Source: Dysgonomonas hofstadii
Lineage (GTDB): Bacteria > Bacteroidota > Bacteroidia > Bacteroidales > Dysgonomonadaceae
Assembly (NCBI RefSeq): GCF_014196915.1
Contig: NZ_JACIEP010000005.1
Span: 124,001-188,000, forward strand
DNA: 64,000 bases
Direction of reading: 5' to 3'
Position 1 is the first letter of the stretch, and the number at the start of each line of letters is the position of its first letter. The notes beneath the pieces were generated by a model. That model saw only the letters and a program-made list of their open reading frames with translations. It was not told the origin of the DNA and made no database searches. The position numbers and the translations under genes are program-made. This document shows, one piece after another, positions 34,960-43,928 of the stretch.

Positions 34960-37350
34960 TTACTCATATTTTCTTTTCCTGTACAGAACGGTTCCTCCCA
35001 TAACTATCAGCATGAATATGACGGGGAATGCGATATTCAGAACGGTGTATTTGTCCCTGCTTTCGTACGCTGCTTTTTTATTGAGGATATACATCTGTTG
35101 CTGCTTGGTGCGCAAGGTCATAATGCCATCGTCGTCAGCCAGCCAGTTTATGGCGTTGACAATAAAATCACGGTTTCCAAACTGTGTTTGCGAAACCCGG
35201 TCGAATCCCATCGGTACTATTTGAGAATCGCTGCCCTGTCCTTGTATTCCGTTCGATATGATGTCAGACGACGAAACAACGATCATCTTGGTTTCCTTAC
35301 TTTCAGCCAATCGTTCTTTTCTGGTATTGCTTATACTGTCGGGTACAGGACGGTTTATGAATGCCGAACCGAACTTGCCCTCAAGGCTTACGGCTACAGG
35401 AACAAAAGGCTGATTGAAATAGCCGGACTGGTTTTGTATCCGCTCCACGTCGAAGTCTATCGGCTCGGGTACTTTTACCAGGTGTGCGTTGGCCGAACTG
35501 GTCAGCAATACTTGCTTTTGTATTTCTCCCGAACTGTTTACAACATCGATCGAACTGGCGAATCCGGCTTTTATATCCCTTATGTTTTTTGTCACCGGAT
35601 GACCGGGCGATGGTATCAGCAATGGCTGAAAATAGCTTGGTACAACTGCCGGTGCCTGTTTTTTATCGTCCGATACCAGGTGCGTGGAAACACACTGCTT
35701 GTCCTGTAACAGGTCAGGATTGATGCGTACTCCGTAATTGAACAGTATATCATCCAGATTCACATCGTTTTTCATACTCGGTGAATAACCTATGCCAGCC
35801 AGTTGCTGATGCGAATAATATGCACCGTCTACAAGCCACAGTATTTTTCCACCCTGCATGATATACTGGTCGATAATATATTTTTCTGTTTCGCTATATT
35901 TTTTCAGAGGCCCCGCGATGATAATGACATCAAAATTATCCAGGACTCCCGGCTCATTACCTATCTGGCCGCGATTTACGGAATAGTATTTAGAAAGAAG
36001 CTCTTCGGCGTCATAGACGTAAGTCCGTGGCAGTTCGTCATGTCCCTCGATAAAAGCTATGTTTTTCGGTTCCTTCTGTTGTAATAACCTGATAGCATCG
36101 ATGAATTCAAATTCGAGGCTTTCAACCGAAGCGTTCAGGTTTTCTTCGGCGGTGTTTCCCATTACATTTTTCAGCAGATTCACGGTTAATGTGTCTTTCT
36201 CGTTCGAAATCCGGGCGTAAGGGTAGATAACTTTGCGGCTGTTTTTCCCCTCTTTATCGGTTTCGTTGAGTATGATGCCATCCATTCCGTTTCTGTACAT
36301 CGTTTCGTATATCCGCTCCTGTGATTCTCCCGAAATATAGGGCGAGATATACCTGATATTTATATTATTATCCGAATAGCGGTTAAAATCGGCAAACAGG
36401 TTATCTGTTTCATTTTTAAGATGCTGGAATCCGTAATTAAGATCGCCGGTAAGATACATCTCGACATTCAACGGCTGACCCTTTACCTGTTTCAGCAACT
36501 CCACCGAATAGCCGCTTAATGTGTAACGATTATCCGCAGTAAAGTCCAGTCTGTAGTTGGGAATAAAGGTAGTAGTAATATTTATTGACAGAAGTAGTAC
36601 AGACAGGTATATAAGTGCTTTTTTCTTATTCCTGACAAGTAATATAATTGTAAGAAAGCTGAAAATAGCGAGATAATTGATAATAACGATAATATCGCTC
36701 AGTTGTATGACTCCCCGCTGCATCAGCTTGTAGTGGTATGATAATCCGAGCGAAGATAATAGGGCATTTGTTTTTCCCGAGAGAAACAAGCCAGCCAGCA
36801 TGTCGAAGCCATACAGGCAAAACAGGCAAAGCGAAATGGAGATAATAAATGCTACGACCTGATTTTTTGTCAGGGCCGAACCAAATAATCCGATAGAGAT
36901 AAACACTGATACAAGTAGCAATAAGGATATATAAGATGCCACAATGCTATTTATATCTATATTGCCGACCGGATTAGCTAGTTGATGCAAAGAATATATG
37001 TAGATAAGTGTGGGTAGTAAAGTGACCGAGACAAAAACAAAAGTAGCTGTGAATTTACTGAAATATACAGAGGTAGCTTTTACAGGCCTTGCCAATAATA
37101 TATCTAATGTCTTGTTGCGTTTCTCTTCCGAGAACAGGCGCATAGTTACCGCCGGTATCAGTATGGCAAAGAGGATAGACGATAAGCTGAAAAAGCGTTC
37201 CATGCTTGCATAGCCGCCATCTATAAGATTATAATTGCCGGAAAAGAACCAGAGCATTCCTCCGGCAGCCAGTAAATAAACCACGGAGAAAAAAGCTCCT
37301 GCGGGTGAACAAAAAATGATTTTAAGTTCTCTGGATATCAAAGCTTTCAT
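34960..37350 (-). CDS. GldF-GldG fusion, ABC-2 permease plus accessory protein
   Basis: 796 residues. Residues 1 to about 245 are an ABC-2 permease with six membrane segments (MKALISRELKIIFCSPAGAF; RLFSEEKRNKTLDILLARPV), i.e. GldF-like. The rest is GldG-like: a large exported part (about 270-760, with KPKN-type GIFT-related region around IAFIEGHDELPRTYVYDAE) and a last membrane helix (about 768-788). In gliding Bacteroidota GldA, GldF and GldG form an ABC complex; non-gliding relatives keep fused GldFG of unknown role. No ATPase (gldA) gene is next to it here. It is transcribed away from the 37414 gene. Confidence 0.87.
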   Translation of the reverse strand: MKALISRELKIIFCSPAGAFFSVVYLLAAGGMLWFFSGNYNLIDGGYASMERFFSLSSILFAILIPAVTMRLFSEEKRNKTLDILLARPVKATSVYFSKFTATFVFVSVTLLPTLIYIYSLHQLANPVGNIDINSIVASYISLLLLVSVFISIGLFGSALTKNQVVAFIISISLCLFCLYGFDMLAGLFLSGKTNALLSSLGLSYHYKLMQRGVIQLSDIIVIINYLAIFSFLTIILLVRNKKKALIYLSVLLLSINITTTFIPNYRLDFTADNRYTLSGYSVELLKQVKGQPLNVEMYLTGDLNYGFQHLKNETDNLFADFNRYSDNNINIRYISPYISGESQERIYETMYRNGMDGIILNETDKEGKNSRKVIYPYARISNEKDTLTVNLLKNVMGNTAEENLNASVESLEFEFIDAIRLLQQKEPKNIAFIEGHDELPRTYVYDAEELLSKYYSVNRGQIGNEPGVLDNFDVIIIAGPLKKYSETEKYIIDQYIMQGGKILWLVDGAYYSHQQLAGIGYSPSMKNDVNLDDILFNYGVRINPDLLQDKQCVSTHLVSDDKKQAPAVVPSYFQPLLIPSPGHPVTKNIRDIKAGFASSIDVVNSSGEIQKQVLLTSSANAHLVKVPEPIDFDVERIQNQSGYFNQPFVPVAVSLEGKFGSAFINRPVPDSISNTRKERLAESKETKMIVVSSSDIISNGIQGQGSDSQIVPMGFDRVSQTQFGNRDFIVNAINWLADDDGIMTLRTKQQQMYILNKKAAYESRDKYTVLNIAFPVIFMLIVMGGTVLYRKRKYE

Positions 37351-37413
37351 ATATCTTTGTGTGTGGGTTAGCCTTTGTTTTATGTTTACACAAACGTTTA
37401 TGATTTCGATACA

Positions 37414-38229
37414 ATGACCAAACGCCGGATAAAGATAATTATTTTATTTATTCTGATGACTACAATTCTTGTCGGCGGCTGGTTTATGTACAAACGGCTG
37501 GAATATAATAGGGAGTCTTATACTACAAATATCTATGAACATATTCCATCAACTGCTATCGAGGTATTCAATATCAACAGGAACTATAACTTAAAAGATG
37601 TTTTTGTTTACGATTCTGCATATGCCAGTTTGGTAAACATATTGCCCGAAGGATTTTCTTATCCGGTAGTTTTATGTAAAGACGCTGCAGATAACAGGAT
37701 GCTATTGCTGAAAATAAGAAAAGAAGATGAATCGGTAATAGAAGGATATATAAAAGATAGTGTGGCTCTGTCTTATAGCCCGCAACACCGCATCTATAAA
37801 GGCAGTGAGATCGTATTATATGCACTTCCCGGCGACCGGTTTCTCGTTAGTACATTCCGCAAAGGGGTTTTCGCTGCCAGCAACAGCTACAGGGCAATAC
37901 ATGATTTTATTGAAACTGATTCCATAAATTCATTTTTCTGTCATATCCCGGAAAAAGATATGATGGAGAGAACAATAGCAGGCGCTTCTGTGAGTATGTT
38001 CACCAAAGTAGGGGATCAGCTTCTGGCTTTCGATTATAAGGCCGGGAACGATACAATCAGTCTGAATGGCTATGTAGTCAGCACAGGAAAAACAGAAAGA
38101 GACTCAGTGGATAATAGTCTGCTGCCTCACAAGATGAATATTCCGTATAATATATGTGTCGACAATTATGAAGTATCAGCAGAAAATAATACTTTGGCTA
38201 TCCGGGTTGTTTTAAACAAAATACATTAA
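37414..38229 (+). CDS. Membrane-anchored protein of unknown function
   Basis: 271 residues from ATG 37414 (MTKRRIKIIILFILMTTILV), one N-terminal transmembrane helix then a soluble domain presumably outside the cytoplasm. I recognise no family. The domain has repeated beta-strand-like patterns (LYALPGDRFLVSTFRKGVFA, GNDTISLNGYVVSTG) reminiscent of DUF3352-like proteins, not more. A TATCTTTG -7 element lies at 37352-37359. Divergent from gldFG, upstream of mscL by 56 bases. Confidence 0.7.
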   Translation: MTKRRIKIIILFILMTTILVGGWFMYKRLEYNRESYTTNIYEHIPSTAIEVFNINRNYNLKDVFVYDSAYASLVNILPEGFSYPVVLCKDAADNRMLLLKIRKEDESVIEGYIKDSVALSYSPQHRIYKGSEIVLYALPGDRFLVSTFRKGVFAASNSYRAIHDFIETDSINSFFCHIPEKDMMERTIAGASVSMFTKVGDQLLAFDYKAGNDTISLNGYVVSTGKTERDSVDNSLLPHKMNIPYNICVDNYEVSAENNTLAIRVVLNKIH

Positions 38230-38285
38230 TTTGCGTTTAAATTAATAGAAATAATATATTAACAAATTAGAAAAGATAAACTAAA

Positions 38286-38696
38286 ATGGCAATTTTAAAA
38301 GAATTGAAGGCCTTTATGATGCGTGGTAACGTTGTCGATATGGCAGTCGGTGTTATCGTCGGTGGAGCTTTCGGAAAAATAGTATCATCACTGGTAAGCG
38401 ATATTATTATGCCACCTATTGGCATTTTATTGGGAGGTATGAATTTTACAGAGTTAAAGTTTACGTTGAAAGATGCAGTCGGAGATGCTGCTGCCGTAAC
38501 TATTAACTATGGAACATTTATCCAGACAATACTCGATTTTGTGATCATAGCAACTGCAATATTCTTTGCTATCAAAGGCATTAATGCATTGCAGAATAAG
38601 AAAGAAGAAGAACCTGCTACACCTCCTGCTCCCGGCAAGGAAGAAGTGCTGCTTACCGAAATACGTGATTTGTTGAAAGAACAAAATAAGAAATAA
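38286..38696 (+). CDS. mscL: Large-conductance mechanosensitive channel
   Basis: 136 residues, standard MscL length. The channel opens when membrane tension rises on osmotic downshock. N-terminal amphipathic helix and TM1: [20 protein letters not shown], with the conserved pore-lining [16 protein letters not shown]2 about 75-98 ([20 protein letters not shown]); C-terminal charged helix [18 protein letters not shown]. It is followed 36 bases later by the M48 protease gene on the same strand, possibly co-transcribed. Confidence 0.96.
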   Translation: MAILKELKAFMMRGNVVDMAVGVIVGGAFGKIVSSLVSDIIMPPIGILLGGMNFTELKFTLKDAVGDAAAVTINYGTFIQTILDFVIIATAIFFAIKGINALQNKKEEEPATPPAPGKEEVLLTEIRDLLKEQNKK

Positions 38697-38732
38697 AGTA
38701 AATAACACTTTTACAAACAAAACTAGACAAGA

Positions 38733-39581
38733 ATGAAAAAAGAACATCTGTTATTATCTGTCGTAGCGTCTGCGATTTTATTTGCAGGCTGTAGTAGTGT
38801 GCCTCTCACAGGACGAAAACAACTGTCTCTGGTTTCTAATCAGGAAGTGTTGACCCTGAGCTTACAACAATACGACGAGTTTATAAAATCTGCACCTGTT
38901 TCTACAGACAAGGCTAATACAGCATTGGTGCAAAAAGTGGGGAGAAATATTGCTAATGCAGTAGAAACCTATTTGAAAAATAACGGATATGCCGATGAAT
39001 TGGCATCTTATTCGTGGGAATTCAACCTGGTAAAGAGTGCCGATGTAAATGCTTTCTGTATGCCGGGTGGAAAGATTGTGGTATATGAAGGTATTCTGCC
39101 ATATACCCAAAATGAAACTGGACTTGCCGTAGTACTGGGGCATGAAGTAGCGCATGCTGTTGCCAAACACGCGAATGAACGTATGAGCAACCAGATGGCG
39201 GCACAGTATGGTACGGCAGCAGTTGGTGCGGCTCTTGGCGGCACTTCTGCAGGGGTACAACAGGCTGCCGCTGTAGCCATGGGACTTGGAGCCCAGTATG
39301 GTGTTTTATTGCCATATTCGCGTAAACAGGAGCTCGAAGCAGATCAGCTTGGACTGATATTTATGGCAATGGCCGGATATGATCCGAGCCAGGCCGCCGC
39401 ATTTTGGCAACGTATGTCGCAGCAGGGTAGTAGTACACCCGAATTTATGAGTACCCACCCTTCGGATAATACCCGTATCCAGCAGATACAAAAAGACCTG
39501 CCCGAGGCCTTGAAATATTATAAAGGCGCCGGAGTGTCTACTTCCGGTTCGGCAAAGACGTCGGAGCAGTGGAAATTCTGA
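38733..39581 (+). CDS. M48-family metallopeptidase lipoprotein (BepA/LoiP-like)
   Basis: 282 residues; lipobox LFAGC. Zinc motif HEVAHAVAKH with H137, E138 and H141; third ligand probably the first Glu of KQELEADQLG (about residue 203). PLTGRKQLSLVSNQEVL near the N-terminus is typical of the periplasmic M48 quality-control proteases. It should act on misfolded outer-membrane or envelope proteins. The last 20 residues are low-complexity (Gly/Ser/Thr). A short MITE remnant lies 40 bases after the stop. Confidence 0.93.
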   Translation: MKKEHLLLSVVASAILFAGCSSVPLTGRKQLSLVSNQEVLTLSLQQYDEFIKSAPVSTDKANTALVQKVGRNIANAVETYLKNNGYADELASYSWEFNLVKSADVNAFCMPGGKIVVYEGILPYTQNETGLAVVLGHEVAHAVAKHANERMSNQMAAQYGTAAVGAALGGTSAGVQQAAAVAMGLGAQYGVLLPYSRKQELEADQLGLIFMAMAGYDPSQAAAFWQRMSQQGSSTPEFMSTHPSDNTRIQQIQKDLPEALKYYKGAGVSTSGSAKTSEQWKF

Positions 39582-39620
39582 TCTTAATTGATTCATATTG
39601 AACTGCTGATTCGCACAATA

Positions 39621-39667
39621 TAAGAGTCTGTTCAAATTTTAGCGAAAATTTTTCTTACAGGCTCTAA
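39621..39667. mobile_element. 47-bp remnant related to the MITE at 48352
   Basis: TAAGAGTCTGT at one end and ACAGGCTCTAA at the other are inverted copies, and the left 31 bases match (as reverse complement) the right end of the 48352-48573 element. A solo internal-deletion remnant. Confidence 0.6.
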
Positions 39668-39720
39668 GTTTCTGTCTGTTAAATAAATGTGTATTTGATA
39701 TGTGTTTAAAAATAAAATAG

Positions 39721-40356
39721 TTAGAATCTGAAACCTAAATAAAACCGGGCGCCTGATGTTTTCAGTTTTTGCTTATAAGAAGTAGGTTCTTCATATTCAT
39801 CCTCCTCATAGTCGAACTTATATTTTGCACTACCCCAACGGTTTTCTATACCAAGAGATATCAATTTATAAGATACCGATAGTCCTGAAACGAAAAAAGA
39901 GCCATATGTTCCGGAAAAATTCTCGGAATAATCGTCATATATGGCTGCATAAGAAGGGGCATAGCGAAAGTATCCACTTATATTTAGTCCATTGAGAGGG
40001 GTTACGGTGATTGACGGACCAACATGCATACCTGCTTCACCCTGATAGATTTTCACTTTATCATCTTCATAATCATCAAAATAGGTGTCGAAATATTGTG
40101 AAAAATTCAGGTCGAAAATAGTCCAGTCAATTCCAAAGCGAACCATATTCCATAATGGTTCTTTATGTAGATAAAAAGTATGTCCAATTGTTATGGCTGC
40201 ACCATAATTGTTTTTTAACGAACTTTTATCTGATGTGTTTTTTAGTTTTGAAGACACATAGTTGAAATTCAAATATGTTCCTCTTGGCTTGGATGCCTGA
40301 GCTTGTATCGCAAGACAACAAAACAGTATAATAGCTAATAAATAAATCTTTCTCAT
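39721..40356 (-). CDS. Outer-membrane beta-barrel protein of unknown function
   Basis: 211 residues; signal peptide MRKIYLLAIILFCCLAIQAQA. The mature part alternates polar and hydrophobic residues in many amphipathic strands and ends in a typical outer-membrane C-terminal strand GARFYLGFRF (terminal Phe). An acidic run (YEEDEYEEP) precedes the last strands. It is 7 bases downstream of the BACON lipoprotein gene, so the two form an operon controlled from 41750-41840. Function unknown. Confidence 0.75.
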   Translation of the reverse strand: MRKIYLLAIILFCCLAIQAQASKPRGTYLNFNYVSSKLKNTSDKSSLKNNYGAAITIGHTFYLHKEPLWNMVRFGIDWTIFDLNFSQYFDTYFDDYEDDKVKIYQGEAGMHVGPSITVTPLNGLNISGYFRYAPSYAAIYDDYSENFSGTYGSFFVSGLSVSYKLISLGIENRWGSAKYKFDYEEDEYEEPTSYKQKLKTSGARFYLGFRF

Positions 40357-40363
40357 CGGATAA

Positions 40364-41749
40364 TTATTTTTTTACGACAAAAATGGAGTTGGCTTCTGAA
40401 TAATCCGAATTACCTAGTTTTACTATTTTACCGTTTTTCCAATAGACTGCATTCAGCGACTCTGTTTTACTATTCCATACTGATCCTGCAACATACACAT
40501 CATTGTCTACAACATATATAGAAGATGCCTCCTCCTCTGGGTCGGAATCGGAATAGTCTGTTAAAATAATAGCTTCCCTGTTTTTCCAGTATTTGGCGAT
40601 ATAAACATCTCCTCCTCCAGCAGATCGTTGAGCTCCAGCCATGTATACATCGTTGCCTGATACGAATAAAGACGTTCTATGAGTAGGACTATCACTTTCT
40701 TCTACTATTACTTCTTTTCCATTTTTCCAATATCTGACAAAACATGTTTGTTTGTCTTCATTATAGCCACCATCGCTAGCGACATAAACATCATTACCCG
40801 AAACAAAGATAGATGTCGCTACAGGGCAATAGCGGCTTTCGTCTAAAACGATCTGTTGTCCGTTTTTCCAGTAACAAGCTTGTTGATTATAAATGTCATA
40901 CTCTCCACTTATACTATAACTTCCTCCTGCTACATATACATCATTACCTGAAACAAAAACAGAATTAGCGTCGTATCCTTTTCCATCCAATTGCATTTCC
41001 TTTCCATTTTTCCAATAACGGGCATTATAGCCCGCTCCAGATATTGTTCCTGCTACATATACATCATTTCCTGATACAAAAATAGAATTAACCGAATAAG
41101 CTGATAAAGATGTGCGTTGTCCATTTTTCCAGTAGCAGCTTACGGCACTGGATCCGTCCACACCCCATTCTCTTCCTGCCACATATACATCACTGCCAGA
41201 TACAAAGATGGAATTAGCTTCAGACGATAGATTACTCAACACAACTTTATTTCCGTTTTTCCAATATACAGCCCGGTCACCATCTTCCCCCGCCACATAA
41301 ATATCCACGTCATCATTCTCTTCTGGTATTTCACCTGTTGCGGTTTTGCCGGTCTGTGTTACTTTTATTTCAATTTTATCATTACCACAAACAATCGTAA
41401 TGGTGGAAGAACGGTCGGCTCCCGTATAATTGGGACTTAGAGAGATAGAGATAGTATATGTTCCTGCCTTATTTCCGTTATCCGGACTTATGCTTACCCA
41501 ATCAGCCTGGGTATTACCTGTCGATTTTTGTGTCGTTTCCACTATCGATGATGTCCAGGCTCCACTTGTAGTGAAGGTTACTCCACTCTTGCCTTCGGTG
41601 CCATCGGCGTAAACAGTTTGAACAAGCTGTTCCTTTTCCGGAACTTCGATGGCTTTCTCTTCGTTGTCATCACTGCTACATGCGGTAAAACCAAAAAAGT
41701 ATACCAGAATTATCAGTACTGAATAATGTTTCAAATAATAGTTTTTCAT
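40364..41749 (-). CDS. BACON-domain lipoprotein with seven propeller-like repeats
   Basis: 461 residues; lipobox GFTACSSDD (C24) with acidic export tail. Residues about 50-135 are a BACON domain (FTTSGAWTSSIVE; WVSISPDNGNKAGTYTISIS; IEIKVTQTG), a carbohydrate or mucin-binding type module. Then seven repeats of about 40-48 residues, each with YWKNG and xNSIFVSGNDVYVAG, i.e. one per blade if this is a seven-bladed beta-propeller (inference). The last repeat has IFVV and the gene ends there, which closes the count neatly. Its promoter (TTTG-N19-TACCTTTG, minus) is covered by two palindromes beside the divergent XRE gene. Confidence 0.82.
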   Translation of the reverse strand: MKNYYLKHYSVLIILVYFFGFTACSSDDNEEKAIEVPEKEQLVQTVYADGTEGKSGVTFTTSGAWTSSIVETTQKSTGNTQADWVSISPDNGNKAGTYTISISLSPNYTGADRSSTITIVCGNDKIEIKVTQTGKTATGEIPEENDDVDIYVAGEDGDRAVYWKNGNKVVLSNLSSEANSIFVSGSDVYVAGREWGVDGSSAVSCYWKNGQRTSLSAYSVNSIFVSGNDVYVAGTISGAGYNARYWKNGKEMQLDGKGYDANSVFVSGNDVYVAGGSYSISGEYDIYNQQACYWKNGQQIVLDESRYCPVATSIFVSGNDVYVASDGGYNEDKQTCFVRYWKNGKEVIVEESDSPTHRTSLFVSGNDVYMAGAQRSAGGGDVYIAKYWKNREAIILTDYSDSDPEEEASSIYVVDNDVYVAGSVWNSKTESLNAVYWKNGKIVKLGNSDYSEANSIFVVKK

Positions 41750-41777
41750 ACAATGGATATTTAGTTAATATTCAGAT

Positions 41778-41840
41778 GTTATCATATATGATAACCATGT
41801 GCAAAGGTAATAATCTTTCCTTAGTTATCAAATATGATAA
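41778..41840 (-). promoter_or_regulatory. Divergent control region: promoter plus two palindromic operators
   Basis: Minus-strand promoter of the BACON operon: TTTG (plus 41829-41832), 19 bp, TACCTTTG (plus 41802-41809). Palindrome 1, GTTATCATATATGATAAC, spans 41778-41795 at the expected start point; near-palindrome 2, TTATCAAATATGATAA, spans 41825-41840 over the -33 box. Centres are 46 bp apart. The XRE gene begins 10 bases after palindrome 2, so its product is the likely binder. Confidence 0.75.
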
Positions 41841-41849
41841 TCGAAGGTT

Positions 41850-42065
41850 ATGAAAAAAGAAGAATTGCTTATTGCTATAGGGCAGAATATCAAGAGGATA
41901 AGAGAGGAGAAAAATATTACGCAAGCAGAACTTGCTGCACGTTGTAATTATGAAAAGTCGAATATGAGCAGGATAGAGTCGGGGAGAACCAATCTCACCA
42001 TCGGTACTTTGCTGAATATCGCGGAATCTTTAGATACTACTATTATTAATCTTATAAAGGTCTGA
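41850..42065 (+). CDS. XRE-family transcriptional regulator
   Basis: 71 residues, one Cro/CI helix-turn-helix: IRKRIREEKNITQAELAARC-type segment (IKRIREEKNITQAELAARC) and EKSNMSRIESGRTNLTIGTL. It is divergent from the BACON-barrel operon and shares a 100-bp control region with two TTATC-ATATAT-GATAA type palindromes, so it probably represses that operon and perhaps itself. A bidirectional hairpin follows at 42074-42102. No toxin or methylase is associated, so not a restriction C protein by context. Confidence 0.88.
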   Translation: MKKEELLIAIGQNIKRIREEKNITQAELAARCNYEKSNMSRIESGRTNLTIGTLLNIAESLDTTIINLIKV

Positions 42066-42073
42066 ATGCGAAA

Positions 42074-42102
42074 AAGGCGATCTTTATTATAAAGATCGCC
42101 TT
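42074..42102. terminator. Bidirectional terminator
   Basis: Perfect AAGGCGATCTTT/AAAGATCGCCTT hairpin between the convergent XRE and superoxide dismutase genes; A and T runs on both sides. Confidence 0.85.
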
Positions 42103-42129
42103 CTGTTTATATATTTTAATTTAATCAGA

Positions 42130-42813
42130 TCAGTAGCGTGCTTCTACTGTGCTCCAGTCGATTATTTTCCAAAGCTCAGCCAAGTGGTCTGCACGGCGAT
42201 TTTGGTAATCAAGATAGTAAGCATGTTCCCATACATCGAATCCTAATAGCGGAGTAAGACCTTTTGTGATCGGGTTTCCTGCGTTTGCTTCTTTAGTGAT
42301 TTCCAGTTTACCCTCTTTATCTTTGGCTAGCCATACCCAGCCCGAACCGAATACTGCTGTTCCGGCAGCATTAAATTCTTTCTTGAATTCTTCGAAAGAA
42401 CCCCATTTTGCATTAATAGCTTCCGCTAGTTTTCCTTTAGGCTCTCCGCCACCGTTAGGACTGAAAGTAAGGAAATATATATTGTGGTTTAACGTTTGTC
42501 CTGCATTGTTGAAAATAGCGCCATCGCTTTCTTTTACAATAGTTTCCAGATCAGCGTTTTCAAACTTGGTTCCCTGGATCAGGTTGTTCAGGTTATTGAT
42601 GTAAGTCTGAAGGTGTTTGCCCCAGTGTAATTCTATTGTCTGTTTCCCGATAACCGGCTCTAATGCGTCTGTTGCATACGGCAACTTTGGTAATTCAAAT
42701 TTCATAGCTTTTGTTTTTTGATTGTTATTATTGTCATTATCATTATTTTGTGCGTTTACATTACCTGTGATAAGTAAAGCAAACGTTATACATGCAAAAA
42801 ATATTCTTTTCAT
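42130..42813 (-). CDS. Fe/Mn superoxide dismutase with export signal
   Basis: 227 residues: a signal peptide (MKRIFFACITFALLITGNVNA) and an Asn/Asp-rich spacer, then a normal SOD of about 190 residues. Metal ligands: His of TIELHWGKHLQTY, His of AGQTLNHNIYF, and Asp and His of LLGFDVWEHAYYLDY. Two common active-site positions differ: HHGKHH is HWGKHL, and the usual WNH is LNH. It dismutates superoxide outside the cytoplasm. Usual Bacteroidales SODs are cytosolic, so the signal peptide is notable. Own gene unit; Fe versus Mn not decided. Confidence 0.92.
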   Translation of the reverse strand: MKRIFFACITFALLITGNVNAQNNDNDNNNNQKTKAMKFELPKLPYATDALEPVIGKQTIELHWGKHLQTYINNLNNLIQGTKFENADLETIVKESDGAIFNNAGQTLNHNIYFLTFSPNGGGEPKGKLAEAINAKWGSFEEFKKEFNAAGTAVFGSGWVWLAKDKEGKLEITKEANAGNPITKGLTPLLGFDVWEHAYYLDYQNRRADHLAELWKIIDWSTVEARY

Positions 42814-43012
42814 AATAAAGAGTGTTTCTTATGTTGTTACAAATTTAACAATCATATTCCGATATTTGTTTAACACTTAGCCAATAATTACCATAAATTG
42901 TTTTTAACTCTATATTGTCAAAATCTATAACTGTGATTTGAATTATAGATTAAACTTATGATTTCGTGTGGCAGATAATTTGATTTTAAGAATACTATTC
43001 CAAATTAATATG

Positions 43013-43020
43013 TAATTTTG
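43013..43020 (+). promoter_or_regulatory. -7 element of the LuxR-type regulator operon
   Basis: TAATTTTG, 30 bases before ATG 43050; no convincing -33 box. Confidence 0.4.
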
Positions 43021-43049
43021 TTGTCGAAATTTTTTGAAGTCTGAGATCA

Positions 43050-43928
43050 ATGCTTTTTTTAGAAACATCATCTATATTATCGGAAGTCGTTGAAGAAAAT
43101 CACCAATTGATTCCTGTTATCAACCGCTTTGGGGTTAAACTTGGCCTGGGAGACAGGACTATAGGTGATATATGCCATACGGCTAATATCAATCCTGAAT
43201 TCTTTCTGGCGATACTGAATACATTTCTCAATGAAGAATATTTCCCGGAAAAGAAACTTCAGAAATTCGACATAGAGATGGTTATCGGATATATCAAGCA
43301 AACCGACGCTTATCTGATACATGGGCAGTTGCACAATCTGGAGAAACACCTGAATGCTTTCCTGTCGATGAGTGACCAGAATAATGCACAATTGAAACTG
43401 ATATGCAGGCTTTTTAATGAATTCAAACACGAACTGGTTGCCCAGATCGAGCAGGGTATGGTAAAGGGAGATACTCCGCTGGCGCTGCTCACCGATCTGA
43501 AGAGTATTATAATCAAGCATATTTCGGGGAACTTCAATGAAAACATGTGCTATGCTGTTATTTTTACGATAGATAGCTTTCAAAAAGATCTGGAAAAACA
43601 CAACCGCATCAGGGAGAAGATATTGAAACCGATGATGGATGAACTGTCCGAATCGGGTATTGAAGACCTGCAAGGGCTGATAGCTGCCAATCATAACCAG
43701 AAATCGCACAGGGCACAGGCTCTCTCTCAGCGCGAGATGGATGTGTTGAGACTGGTGGCGCTCGGGTTTCTGAACAAGGAAATTGCCGACAAGCTGAACA
43801 TCAGTCTGAATACCGTGCTTTCGCACCGCAAGAATATTACGGCCAAACTGGGTATAAAAACCGTATCGGGGCTTATATTTTATTGCATAACACACGGCTA
43901 TATTTCGGCCGACGAAATAGAACTATAA
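43050..43928 (+). CDS. LuxR-type regulator with ScdA/hemerythrin-like N-terminus
   Basis: 292 residues. C-terminal LuxR HTH about 228-285: LSQREMDVLRLVALGFLNKE and KLNISLNTVLSHRKNITAKL. The N-terminal 60 residues, LIPVINRFGVKLGLGDRTIG, resemble the ScdA/RIC N-terminal domain, and the middle is helical with spaced histidines and acids (YLIHGQLHNLEKHLNAF; FNEFKHELVAQIEQ), as in degenerate hemerythrin-like proteins. RIC proteins deal with nitrosative and oxidative damage to Fe-S centres, so a redox- or NO-sensing regulator is a reasonable inference. It overlaps the next gene by one base and lies near SOD and Ahp genes. Confidence 0.8.
   Translation: MLFLETSSILSEVVEENHQLIPVINRFGVKLGLGDRTIGDICHTANINPEFFLAILNTFLNEEYFPEKKLQKFDIEMVIGYIKQTDAYLIHGQLHNLEKHLNAFLSMSDQNNAQLKLICRLFNEFKHELVAQIEQGMVKGDTPLALLTDLKSIIIKHISGNFNENMCYAVIFTIDSFQKDLEKHNRIREKILKPMMDELSESGIEDLQGLIAANHNQKSHRAQALSQREMDVLRLVALGFLNKEIADKLNISLNTVLSHRKNITAKLGIKTVSGLIFYCITHGYISADEIEL

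Noticed and set aside
43077-43895. 272-codon minus-strand frame opposite the LuxR-type regulator
   Set aside because: Antisense shadow of a gene with clear HTH motifs; its translation is rich in atypical His/Gln/Cys.
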